Shown here piece by piece: positions 1 to 7,588 of a stretch of DNA of 55,586 bases. A model generated the notes under the pieces. That model saw only the letters and a list, made by a program, of their open reading frames with translations, searched no databases and had not been told where the DNA came from. Position 1 is the stretch's first letter, and the number at the start of each line of letters is the position of its first letter. Made by a program: the position numbers and the translations under genes. Location: NCBI GenBank assembly GCA_905215325.1, contig CAJMPP010000013.1:1-55586 (forward strand), written 5' to 3'. The DNA is from an uncultured bacterium (GTDB taxonomy: Bacteria > Actinomycetota > Coriobacteriia > Coriobacteriales > Eggerthellaceae).

Positions 1-107
1 AGCACGCTTGTTGGATTTACTTCGCAGACCTCTCCCAACTTACGCTGTTCCCAAGGGTCAGTGAAGCCGGCGAAACGGATTTCGGGCACATTGGTCTTTT
101 CCGCCAT
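1..107 (-). CDS. hsdS: Type I restriction specificity subunit HsdS, N-terminal part, cut by window edge
   Basis: The frame runs off the left edge, so only the first 35 residues are visible. They begin MAEKTNVPEIRFAGFTDPWE followed by QRKLGEV, the usual opening of an HsdS target-recognition domain 1 (peptide ...P.IRF.GFTD.WEQRKLGE). HsdS gives DNA sequence specificity to the type I methylase/restriction complex with HsdM and HsdR. The ATG lies one base after the hsdM stop codon, so the two are translationally coupled. The target-recognition domains and hsdR, if present, lie outside the window. Confidence 0.88.
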   Translation of the reverse strand, partial: MAEKTNVPEIRFAGFTDPWEQRKLGEVCEVNPTSV

Positions 108-108
108 G

Positions 109-2670
109 CTATTCACCTCCCAACAGTTTTCGCAGCTCAGCAATGCCCGCCATATCGTGCTCGTTGCCCGTGAGCTGGCCCAACATCGCCGCCAACTCGA
201 TTTCCGCCTCAGTAATCTGATTGCATACGTCCGAATAGGTTGTCGCGTACTTTGCGTTCAGTGCGACTACCTTTGCGATGAAATCGCTTACGACAGCATT
301 GGGCAACTCGAGCAAATCAGATTGCAGCGGATCAATCCACTTCGCAGCAAGCAATTCGTCGCACTGAGCGTCGGTCAGACTCTCGATAACCTCTTTGGTC
401 TTCTCCTCGAGCGCGACAAGCATCTCCTTGCTTGCCTTTTTGAGCGACTTCTCCTCGTCGAGCAGGGCTTGAGCGCGCACGAGGCCCTGCTCGAAGTCGC
501 CGTTCGGATGCTTGCCAATGCTTTTCACGGCCTTCTTGAGGGATGTCGCAACGAACGCGCCGTCATCGCTAAAAATATCGCTCGAGCTCTTCTCCTCCTC
601 ATCGAGGTTATCGAGAATCTCGTCAAGCTCTTGGGAGATCTCACTTAAACGGGAATCGCACACGGAGATTTCCATGACATCATTGGCGAGCAGCTGTTCT
701 TGGACGAGCGCAAACGGCAAGATGCGGCCCGTCCAGCCATCCTGCACCTCGACGTCTTTGCCGTTCTTCTTTTTCATCACCATATTCGGATCGACTTTGC
801 GCACGGCCCCTTTGCCCTCGGTTTGAATAACCTCGAGGTCACTGGAAATGACCGTCCACGCATCATCGAGAGCCTGATAGGCATCGTATCCGTCAACAAG
901 CAAGACGCCAGAAAGAGCATCGCAAAGCCGCGTTGCAATATGCTCCTCTTCTGCCACGGCATCGACCTGCGACGCATCGTCCACCAACCTCTTTCGCAGC
1001 TCCGCAGGCAGATGAACCAATGCATCCCGATAGCCAGTCAAATAAGAAACAACATCGGCATTCGCCTTCACCGTTGCCGCCACGTCGTCCGCCACAGCCG
1101 CGAAGCACGACCCGCCACCATCACCGTACAGCTGGCCCTTCAGGCTCGGCCACACCTTCCAGTAGCGATCGAGAGCGTCGATCTCGGCTTTCGGAACTCC
1201 GCCAAACATAGTGGCGTACATGTCCCAGCTCTCAGCAGCTTCGGATGAATCCACATAGCGCGGGATGTTGAGGTTGTAATTGTTGGCGCGTATCTCGTCG
1301 ATGGTCACTAAGCGGCTGAACTTGTCAACGGTCGCCCCAGCAGTAACCGCGTCCACGATGCGGCGTATATCGCTCGCACGAAGCTTATTGTTCTTACCTT
1401 CCTTCACAAAATGCCTCGATGCGTCCACCACCAGCACGTCGCTGCTCTCACGCTGTTTGCGGAGCACCATGACGATGGTCGGAATGCCGGTACCGAAGAA
1501 AATGTTGGCAGGAAGACCAATGATGGCCTGGATATGACGGTTCTCCACCAGGTTCTTGCGAATGACGCCTTCCTCGCCGCCGCGGAACAGCACGCCATGG
1601 GGCAGAACGATGCACATGATACCGTCGGGGCGCAAATGATACAAATCATGCAAAAGGAAAGCGTAGTCAGCTTTGGATTTGGGGGCGACACCGAACTTGA
1701 AGCGCTGATCGAGTTCCTTGTCTTCCGGATCCCAGTTCTGGGAGTATGGCGGGTTCGACACCACGGCATCGACGAACAGCAGGCTGTAGGTCTCGTCCTT
1801 GTTCTCGACCGTATCGAACCAGGGCCAATCATCTTCGAGCGTATCACCATTGCGCGCTACAATATTGTCGGGGAGTATTCCGCGCATAACCAGATTCATA
1901 CGCGTGAGGTTGTACGTGTTCTCCTTAAGCTCCTGCGCATAGTATTTGATGGAGTCCGGGTCGCCGCTGCGTCGCGCCACGGCCTTGCCGATATTTATAA
2001 GCAGCGAGCCCGAACCGCTCGTGGGGTCGTAGATGGTGATGTTTTCACGTTCGGCCAGGTGCCACGAGACTATCTCGCTCATGAGCATGGACACCTCGTG
2101 CGGCGTGTAGAACTCTCCTGCTTTCTTGCCAGCGTTGGCGGCGAAGTTGCTGATGAGGTACTCGTAAATGAAGCCGAGTACGTCGTAGTCCTGGCGACCG
2201 TCCATCGGGATGTCCTTGATGAGGTAGATGAGGTCGCGAGCGGCCTTGGACTGGCTCCGTGCGTCAGTGCCGAGCTTGGAGAGACCGGTCCGCAGCGTGT
2301 CGAAGATGCCGTCGAAGACACGCTTGCGGGCAGGGTCAATGTTGCGGCTAAAGGCATTGAGGGCGTCGCGAACGTTCGAAATCTCGAAGTCGCCGCCCTT
2401 GGCGACCCAAGTGGAGAAGAGGTTCTCGTAGGCGATGAAGTAGCCGCATTCGCTCTTGACGAACTCGACCGTCTCCTCATCGCCTTCCACGAGGCTTGGC
2501 AAATCTTCCTCAGCGAAATCACGCGCCTTCAGGCGGGCGATTTCGGTTTCGGAGAGAAACTTGTAGAAGATGAAGCCCAGGATATAGTCCTTGTATTCGT
2601 TTGCCTCGATTTTCGAGCGCATCTTGTTGGCGGATTCCCATATCTTTGATGCCAATTGCTGCTTGTTCAT
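109..2670 (-). CDS. hsdM: Type I restriction-modification DNA methyltransferase subunit HsdM
   Basis: This is an 853-aa protein. It has an HsdM N-terminal helical domain (from about residue 5, IWESANKMRSKIEANEYKDY), the AdoMet-binding motif DPTSGSGSLL near residues 212-222, and the catalytic NPPY of an N6-adenine methylase near residues 304-307. It methylates adenine in the HsdS target and forms the core of the type I complex. The C-terminal region is long compared with the roughly 500-aa classical HsdM; this long form is common in many bacteria and ends in coiled-coil-like charged helices (from about residue 650). The ATG directly abuts the stop of the upstream GIY-YIG gene, and hsdS follows after one base, so the genes form one operon. 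Confidence 0.95.
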   Translation of the reverse strand: MNKQQLASKIWESANKMRSKIEANEYKDYILGFIFYKFLSETEIARLKARDFAEEDLPSLVEGDEETVEFVKSECGYFIAYENLFSTWVAKGGDFEISNVRDALNAFSRNIDPARKRVFDGIFDTLRTGLSKLGTDARSQSKAARDLIYLIKDIPMDGRQDYDVLGFIYEYLISNFAANAGKKAGEFYTPHEVSMLMSEIVSWHLAERENITIYDPTSGSGSLLINIGKAVARRSGDPDSIKYYAQELKENTYNLTRMNLVMRGILPDNIVARNGDTLEDDWPWFDTVENKDETYSLLFVDAVVSNPPYSQNWDPEDKELDQRFKFGVAPKSKADYAFLLHDLYHLRPDGIMCIVLPHGVLFRGGEEGVIRKNLVENRHIQAIIGLPANIFFGTGIPTIVMVLRKQRESSDVLVVDASRHFVKEGKNNKLRASDIRRIVDAVTAGATVDKFSRLVTIDEIRANNYNLNIPRYVDSSEAAESWDMYATMFGGVPKAEIDALDRYWKVWPSLKGQLYGDGGGSCFAAVADDVAATVKANADVVSYLTGYRDALVHLPAELRKRLVDDASQVDAVAEEEHIATRLCDALSGVLLVDGYDAYQALDDAWTVISSDLEVIQTEGKGAVRKVDPNMVMKKKNGKDVEVQDGWTGRILPFALVQEQLLANDVMEISVCDSRLSEISQELDEILDNLDEEEKSSSDIFSDDGAFVATSLKKAVKSIGKHPNGDFEQGLVRAQALLDEEKSLKKASKEMLVALEEKTKEVIESLTDAQCDELLAAKWIDPLQSDLLELPNAVVSDFIAKVVALNAKYATTYSDVCNQITEAEIELAAMLGQLTGNEHDMAGIAELRKLLGGE

Positions 2671-3504
2671 CTACTTATCCTCGCTTCTGTAAACTTGGTT
2701 GAGCGTCTCGCCGTCGTTGTTCACCCATTCGATCCAGCCATTCTGGCTGCCGCCAAGCACGAACACGGCGGCAGCACTGGGTGTCGGGAATTCGAGGTCC
2801 TCAGTAAGGTCCGCGATGCCGGTAATGCTGTCGAACATTTCGCTGCGCAGTGTCGCGACGCTCGCATTCTTCAGCACAGACTTGGAGAGGTTCACCTTCG
2901 AGCCGGCGAGAACCGTAAAGTGTCCAGTGGTCTTATCGTAGCGCCCTGTTCCACGTATCCCGTTCTTCTTCGTATGGAAGACGGCCGTAGCGCCGGCAGG
3001 GCCCTGATCGATTCTGTTCAGGTCGTATCCCAGCGCCGCCATCCTGAATAGGATTCGTTCGTGAAGGCGCTCAACCGCTTCCTCCTTGTACGGGTCGATA
3101 TAAGGCTTGGGCGTGTCAGAATTATCGGTTTCATACGATCCATGGGTGCGAACGTATTCGATAGCCTTGGCTTCCAAAACGTCTAGGGCATCTTTGCTGA
3201 TGTTCTGGTCATCGTCGAGAAACATGACCGCTTTATTCCAGAACTCCTTTTTTGCCTTGTGAGTGTCAAGACGCGTGATTCCTTGAGTAGTCTTGCCAGC
3301 ATAAACACGACTCACGTTGCCGTGATCCTCATCCAGCAGATAATAAATACCGCGTTGTGGGATATTGGGCAGCGCCTTCGCCTCGGCGAGATCCTCCCTT
3401 GGGATAATGATGGTAACCAGCGACTCTCCCTCAACACGGCAGATGCGGATGCGATCCGGCTGCGCATCGATAAACTGAATCGTGAGGGTCTTGACTCGAA
3501 TCAC
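2671..3504 (-). CDS. GIY-YIG nuclease family protein with DUF4357-like C-terminus
   Basis: The N-terminal half contains the GIY-YIG core: RGIYYLL, then RVYAGKTTQGITRLDTH with the conserved Arg and His, and the metal-ligand Glu in LEAKAIEYV. The C-terminal third (from about residue 195, TAVFHTKKNGIRGTGRY to FTVLAGSKV) matches the DUF4357 pattern that often follows GIY-YIG domains in restriction-modification loci. I chose the GTG at 3504 because AAGGGGG lies upstream and it starts 4 bases after the preceding gene; this gives 277 aa. The stop codon touches the hsdM ATG. It is probably an accessory nuclease of the type I system. Direct participation in restriction is inferred from position only. 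Confidence 0.8.
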   Translation of the reverse strand: MIRVKTLTIQFIDAQPDRIRICRVEGESLVTIIIPREDLAEAKALPNIPQRGIYYLLDEDHGNVSRVYAGKTTQGITRLDTHKAKKEFWNKAVMFLDDDQNISKDALDVLEAKAIEYVRTHGSYETDNSDTPKPYIDPYKEEAVERLHERILFRMAALGYDLNRIDQGPAGATAVFHTKKNGIRGTGRYDKTTGHFTVLAGSKVNLSKSVLKNASVATLRSEMFDSITGIADLTEDLEFPTPSAAAVFVLGGSQNGWIEWVNNDGETLNQVYRSEDK

Positions 3505-3508
3505 GCCT

Positions 3509-3718
3509 CTATGCCCCCTTCTTCGCGAGTTCTTCAATCGTGCAGGTGCGCACAAAGGCCGAGAGGATCATGCCGCAAAGGGAGGCCCCTTCTTTCGCCG
3601 CGGCGCGCAAAGCGTCATGGATGCGCAGGACCACGGAGACCTGGTCGCCGTCTGCCGAGTGGCACCTTATGTCCGTCTTACAGGCTTTGGGTGCAACCAG
3701 CTCCGTGCAGCTCCCCAT
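3509..3718 (-). CDS. Small hypothetical protein leading the RM operon, possible ribbon-helix-helix
   Basis: This encodes 69 aa starting MGSCTELVAPKACKTDIRCH. The ATG at 3718 is preceded by AAGGAGCGTGCG, a good Shine-Dalgarno. A central strand-like stretch, QVSVVLRIHDALRAAAKEGA, followed by SLCGMILSAFVRTC, has the strand-helix-helix spacing of Arc/CopG-type DNA-binding proteins. The match is weak and I cannot confirm it. The gene ends 4 bases before the GIY-YIG start and is the first gene of the hsd operon, where a regulator would be expected. Four Cys residues are unusual for an RHH protein. Confidence 0.6.
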   Translation of the reverse strand: MGSCTELVAPKACKTDIRCHSADGDQVSVVLRIHDALRAAAKEGASLCGMILSAFVRTCTIEELAKKGA

Positions 3719-3761
3719 CGCACGCTCCTTGCATGTTAAGTGCATTGCATTACTTTAAAGC

Positions 3762-3767
3762 ATTATA
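3762..3767 (-). promoter_or_regulatory. Candidate -10 box (TATAAT) for the RM operon
   Basis: On the minus strand a perfect TATAAT lies within TAGCATATAATGC, 43 bases before the ATG at 3718. The -35 region is poor (GCCGAT at 17-bp spacing). Confidence 0.45.
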
Positions 3768-3769
3768 TG

Positions 3770-4050
3770 CTATGACCTGCTGCAATCGGCTCTCGTAGGC
3801 GACGTCGCAGCCTGAGCACCGCGCTTCAAAGGAACCAGAATCGTCCTGCCGTTAGGCAGTCTTTCGACCTTTCCATGCATCGCCAGCTCGATGAGACAGG
3901 ACTTGCTGATGGTATACTGCCCTTCCTCGCTTTCGAGCGCGCTGCGGCGTCCTCATCTCGGACGTTCCGGTTTTCGCCAGTGTAAGAGTAGATAGCGATT
4001 TCATCGTCCTCCACCTCAAGCCGGGCGTGTCCCGCATAGCCAAGCGACAC
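3770..4050 (-). pseudogene. Frameshifted small hypothetical gene
   Basis: A GTG at 4050 with GAGAGG upstream opens a frame reading (M)SLGYAGHARLEVEDDEIAIY and onward to about base 3955. The reading then continues only in another frame, as RRSALESEEGQYTISKSCLI and on to VERLPNGRTILVPLKRG, and stops at 3770-3772. Each half has ordinary coding composition and neither continues well in its own frame, so a single indel near 3945-3960 has split one gene of about 93 codons. I do not recognise the family. The start overlaps the end of the DUF3800 remnant by 35 bases. Confidence 0.45.
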
Positions 4051-4486
4051 CGGCGCACCTCTCTTCCGAAATATCGCGCCTCATGCGCTCCGTAAGCTTA
4101 TCCAAGTCAGCAAACTCGCTTCGGCGGTAGGCAAACGTCGTGTAGGAAATTGGCGGCTTGCGAACGAACAACGAAAAGTAAGCAAGCATAGCCTTGCGCT
4201 GAGACATGCCAAAGTTGGCATAATCCTTGTGGCCGTTTACAAGAGGCTCAGAATGGAACGGGATATTGGGAAGATCAGCCCTTGCGAGCCTTGCTTCGTA
4301 GCCCGTGACCGCCTCGGTAATGCTCTCCGCTTGATCATGGAAGACGAGCGTAAGCAAATAATAGCCGCCATGGACCGCAATGAAATCAAAAGCGCCTACG
4401 CGGCGGCGCACTCCTCTGAAAGCAAACGGAAAGTTGCCACCAGTGCTGGCCGGGTCCATCGCTTCGCCCGATGACTTATCAACGCA
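4016..4486 (-). pseudogene. DUF3800 protein remnant (truncated at both ends)
   Basis: The frame contains VDKSSGEAMDP, which resembles a decayed version of the DUF3800 signature VDESGD. It then reads YYLLTLVFHDQAESI, LPNIPFHSEPLVNGHKDYAN and FVRKPPISYTTFAYRRSEF with LTERMRRDI, which follow the conserved order of DUF3800 proteins. There is no in-frame start before VDKSS (a TAG lies a few codons upstream). After RMRRDI the family's C-terminal half, including its usual later acidic motifs, is replaced by an unrelated tail. DUF3800 proteins often sit in mobile and defence islands. This copy is almost certainly dead. Confidence 0.6.
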
Positions 4487-4498
4487 AGGTGGCGGCGG

Positions 4499-4575
4499 CT
4501 ACGCACCTAACAGGTCCATGAGCTCTTGCTTGCTGTGCGCATCGACCTTCGTGTAAATGTGCTCAAGCAACCATA
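4499..4575 (-). pseudogene. Possible tyrosine recombinase C-terminal tail
   Basis: The minus strand reads TLWLLEHIYTKVDAHSKQEL then MDLLGA and stop. The segment IYTKVDA plus SKQELMDLL looks like the extreme C-terminus after the catalytic Tyr of phage-type integrases (consensus TTL..YTHVD...). No upstream integrase sequence is present, so this would be only a scar of a lost element. The match is short and could be chance. Confidence 0.3.
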
Positions 4576-4601
4576 GCGTTCGATACAAACGCACAAACGC
4601 A

Positions 4602-4636
4602 AAACCCGCAGGTGGGGAATCCTTACCTGCGGGTTT
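4602..4636. terminator. Strong hairpin, probable terminator
   Basis: Perfect 12-bp stem AAACCCGCAGGT (4602-4613) and ACCTGCGGGTTT (4625-4636) around an 11-base loop. It separates the minus-strand remnants on the left from the plus-strand ATPase on the right. Confidence 0.65.
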
Positions 4637-4698
4637 CGCGCGCCTGAAGGCCAAGCGAAGCGCAACCTACCAAGGACGCTCATCCCGGTATCTCGCCA

Positions 4699-4755
4699 AA
4701 CCTGTAACAGAATTTTACAGTTTCAGGCGAAAGCTGATAAAATCTGTTACAGGTT
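4699..4755 (+). promoter_or_regulatory. Inverted repeat overlapping both promoter boxes of the ATPase gene
   Basis: Left arm AACCTGTAACAGAATTTTA (4699-4717) and right arm TAAAATCTGTTACAGGTT (4738-4755) are complementary except for one gap. A promoter is embedded in it: -35 TTTACA at 4714-4719 and -10 TAAAAT at 4738-4743, 18 bp apart. The right arm ends 18 bases before the ATPase ATG at 4774. The layout suggests an operator for autoregulation. Confidence 0.6.
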
Positions 4756-4773
4756 ATGAAAGGCGGTGCACAA

Positions 4774-6121
4774 ATGGCGAACGCAACCATCGCAACCCTC
4801 ATCGAAGATTTCCACGCAACGGTATTGCCGGCGCATCTCAAGCGGATGGTCGACCGCGACCTCAGCCTTGGCACCCCGTTCGATCCTGCACCTGGCAACT
4901 TGGTCAAAGTGGTCGTGGGCATGCGGCGCTCGGGAAAAACCTACCGATTATTCCAGCAAATACGCGACTTGCTGAACTCCGGCATCAAGCCCGAGCGAAT
5001 CTGCTACTTCAATTTCGACGACGATCGCCTTCGCCCCTTCACGGCCTCTACTATCGACGAAGTGCTGGAGACTTTTTTCGAACTGCACCCATCAAGCCGC
5101 TCGCAAGGGACTTTCCTCTTCTTCGACGAAATCCAGGAAGTTCCCAATTGGGATATTGCTGCGCGGCGCATCGTCGATACCGAAAAAATCACCATGTACG
5201 TAACGGGGTCGTCATCCCGTATGCTTTCCACCGATGTAGCAACGGAATTTCGCGGCAGATCGATCGCTTACGAGCTGCTTCCGTTTAGCTTTCGCGAATA
5301 CGCCCGCTACCACCACGTGCTCGAAGACCGGCAAGGAATGTTCGACAAAGAACAGCAATCGCTTCTGAAGCGGGCGTGTCGGGATTATCTCGTGCAAGGT
5401 GGCTTTCCCGGCGTTCAAATGCTCGATGACAACGAACGCGCCGGCGTACTGCAAAGCTATGCGCAGTTCACAGTTGCTCGCGACGTCGTTGAGCGCCACG
5501 GTTTTTCGAACGCGGCGTTTGCGCGGAACCTGGCAAGGATCTCGCTTGCTTCAAGCGGACGCGATTTCTCCATCAGCAAGATAGACGGCATGAGCAGAAG
5601 CGCAAGGCTATTCGCCCGGGCGCGCAACCATTTCGGCCATCATCGATGCCTTCGAAGACGCGCATCTGCTTCATCAGGTGTACGAGTTCACCCATTCCGC
5701 GCAAAAGGTCCGCCTGGGCGGCTTCAAGGTGTACGCGGAAGACCCCGGTTTGCTGTGCGCGCTGACTCCTGCAACAAGCGATGGCCTGACCAGAGCGCTT
5801 GAGACGGCTGTGTACCTGGAAATGAGACGTCGCGCATCTTCCCTCATGGGATTCATCGCGTTGCTGAAGTTGAAATCCGGCAAGAAGGTAGACTTCATCG
5901 AAGGCGATGAGGCGTTTGGAATTGCCTACGAGCTGATACAAGTGTCTCTGAGCATGAAAAACGAAGCTACGCGCCAGCGCGAAGTCTCCGCGCTGCAAGA
6001 AGCCATGGCGCGCTTCGAAAAAGACGAGGCAACCGTAATAACGCTCGAAGAAGAAACCGACATCAACGTCCCCGAAGGCGTGATTCGCGTAATGCCAGCC
6101 TGGAAATGGTTGTTGGGATAA
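4774..6121 (+). pseudogene. DUF4143-type AAA ATPase, frameshifted
   Basis: The first frame gives a Walker A (VVVGMRRSGKTY), a Walker B (GTFLFFDEIQEV), a sensor-like TGSSSRMLS and LPFSFREYARYHHV, the standard order of the ATP-binding DUF4143 family. After FSISKIDGM (about 5595) the match shifts to the +1 frame, which reads GYSPGRATISAIIDAFEDAH, then VYEFTHSAQKVRL and the DUF4143 nuclease-like segment LLKLKSGKKVDFIEG, ending at 6121. A single extra base near 5593-5605 explains it. The ATG at 4774 has AAAGGCGG upstream and fits better than the ATG at 4756, which has no ribosome site. Family function is not well known; members often sit singly in accessory regions. If not a sequencing error, the gene is inactive. 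Confidence 0.85.
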
Positions 6122-6156
6122 GAAGCCCCGTATCGCAATACTGAATTGGGGCTTCT
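6121..6156 (+). terminator. Terminator after the ATPase
   Basis: Stem AGAAGCCCC (6121-6129) and GGGGCTTCT (6148-6156) followed by AGTTTCTT. Confidence 0.7.
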
Positions 6157-6203
6157 AGTTTCTTCGCCAGAAACCCCAAAAGCTACGCTCTATAGGATGG
6201 TCC

Positions 6204-6419
6204 TCAATCATCGACTTCGATAATTTCGTAATCGCATCCACTTTCTATGCTGTCATTAGGATACTCGCCAGGGTTCGATAAATGTAATACTTCACCGCCC
6301 TCGTTAAAGCAAGAGCAACCGTATAACCCAGCTTCATCAGCCTGCTCTTCAGTTTCGTATAATTCGTCTTCTTCCTCGATGGTTCCATTAGGATAATGAA
6401 ACACCAGTTTATAAGGCAT
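6204..6419 (-). CDS. Small acidic hypothetical protein
   Basis: This encodes 71 aa rich in Glu and Asp (for example NGTIEEEDELYETEEQADEA) with three Cys in the second half. The ATG at 6419 is preceded by AGGAGTGAAGCT. A perfect TATAAT lies 47 bases upstream. I do not recognise the family; the acidic charge and size would suit an antitoxin, immunity or inhibitor protein, but nothing shows that directly. It stands alone at the end of the accessory cassette, with its own promoter. Confidence 0.65.
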   Translation of the reverse strand: MPYKLVFHYPNGTIEEEDELYETEEQADEAGLYGCSCFNEGGEVLHLSNPGEYPNDSIESGCDYEIIEVDD

Positions 6420-6465
6420 AGCTTCACTCCTATCTCTATCCTAGCAGGTTGGGATTGCTAACTTG

Positions 6466-6471
6466 ATTATA
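6466..6471 (-). promoter_or_regulatory. Candidate -10 box for the small acidic protein
   Basis: TATAAT on the minus strand within AAGTATAATCAAG, 47 bases before the ATG at 6419. No good -35 box is visible. Confidence 0.4.
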
Positions 6472-6576
6472 CTTAGCGTCGATTGAGCCAACGATCACAA
6501 GAGAACAATTCTCGGGATATGGCGCTCCAATCCAACCTGCGGCCTGAATGAATCCTGACTCGATGCGGCACAACGC

Positions 6577-7284
6577 TCAAGCAGATAAATACTCATCAAG
6601 GAACGAAATCACCTTTTTACCTGCTTCTTCGTTCTCGAGTTCGAAGACCCATTTGTCCGTGTCGTAATCGAGGACATCTAAGAACCAGCGTCGTTCGGGG
6701 CCGGGCGTTAGCGTAGCGCCAAGAATCGCGCCTCCGACAGCGGCAACAAACTTTCCGGGTGTTAATGCCCCGATGATGCCGCCAATCGACGCGTTGCGCA
6801 GCCAATCAAGTCCAGCGTCTTTCTCTTTCGAATACACCGATGCATTTCGCACGCGAATCGGGACTTCGGGGTCCAGCGGCACCGGAGGCTCGTCGTCAAA
6901 CGCGCCTGCAAGCTTCGCTAGCCATCCTTTGTCGAGATCAGGCTCGTTGTTCATCAGCTCAAGCCCTCTATGGGAGAGACGGAGGTATTTCTCCGGTCCC
7001 TCTACCACCCTTTGCTCGTGGTCGAGTTCGATTCGATGGACGCGAACATACGAAACGGCAATGTTGTTGTCTTCGGAAACCATTCCGTCTCGATAACGAG
7101 GCTCCGGTAGCTCCGGCGCTTTAGACTGCTCGTTAAATCCCGCCAGCTCGCTTGCAGCCCCCTCTACAAGATTCGCTGCTACGCCGACGGCACCTGCAGC
7201 AACGTCTGCAGCACCTTTAGCCAAACCACCAACTCCTTTGCCGACGTCATTGGCAAAGGCAAAAACATCAAACGGTGCCCCCAT
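6577..7284 (-). CDS. Hypothetical protein with Gly/Ala-rich N-terminus
   Basis: The protein is 235 aa. Residues 10-50 are a Gly/Ala-rich amphipathic stretch (VGKGVGGLAKGAADVAAGAV). A central charged region follows, then a second Gly-rich hydrophobic segment (ASIGGIIGALTPGKFVAAVG, about residues 165-185) and a C-terminal part, RWFLDVLDYDTDKWVFELEN then EEAGKKVISFLDEYL, that could be a small beta/alpha domain. I chose the ATG at 7284 over the TTG two codons upstream because AGG lies at a proper distance. No family recognised. It is the last gene of a minus-strand set that starts with the DUF1232 gene at 9215. Confidence 0.65.
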   Translation of the reverse strand: MGAPFDVFAFANDVGKGVGGLAKGAADVAAGAVGVAANLVEGAASELAGFNEQSKAPELPEPRYRDGMVSEDNNIAVSYVRVHRIELDHEQRVVEGPEKYLRLSHRGLELMNNEPDLDKGWLAKLAGAFDDEPPVPLDPEVPIRVRNASVYSKEKDAGLDWLRNASIGGIIGALTPGKFVAAVGGAILGATLTPGPERRWFLDVLDYDTDKWVFELENEEAGKKVISFLDEYLSA

Positions 7285-7299
7285 GAACAACCTACTTCC

Positions 7300-7389
7300 C
7301 TATTGTTTTCCAAACGACCCGAAGAATTTGCCGATATTGCCAACACCCTCAGCGATGGCGGACCCAACTTGAGCAGCCCCCTCTGACAC
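7300..7389 (-). CDS. Possible 29-aa peptide or gene remnant
   Basis: A GTG at 7389 opens a frame reading (M)SEGAAQVGSAIAEGVGNIG then KFFGSFGKQ. Its Gly/Ala pattern resembles the N-terminus of the following 235-aa protein, which suggests a truncated paralogue. No Shine-Dalgarno is evident. It lies between the frame ending at 7395 and the gene starting at 7284. Confidence 0.3.
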   Translation of the reverse strand: MSEGAAQVGSAIAEGVGNIGKFFGSFGKQ

Positions 7390-7394
7390 AAGGT

Positions 7395-7588
7395 CTAAGC
7401 ATACCGGTCATGAGCTGATTCTTCGATACGTTCAAAGCTCGCGTGTACCAGTGCGGGGTATCTCGAGTTCGTATGCTTAGGCTCTCTAAGACGGTCTCGC
7501 ACATCCTTGTTCTCCGACAAACTTATTTCTTGCTCATGTTCGGTATCAGCAAAAGAAGGTTTGACGCTTCCGGGCTTGGCTTTGATTT
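7395..7588 (-). CDS. Open frame without a clear start, possible small protein
   Basis: Immediately after the 400-aa gene the minus strand stays open for about 64 codons in another frame. It reads TVEIKAKPGSVKPSFADTEH, then DVRDRLREPKH and HASFERIEESAHDRYA, and stops at 7395-7397. The composition is that of a normal charged protein, but there is no ATG or GTG with a ribosome site near the beginning; a TTG (LSENKD) is the only internal option. It may be the end of a gene that has lost its start, or be joined to the 29-aa frame by a frameshift. Confidence 0.35.
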
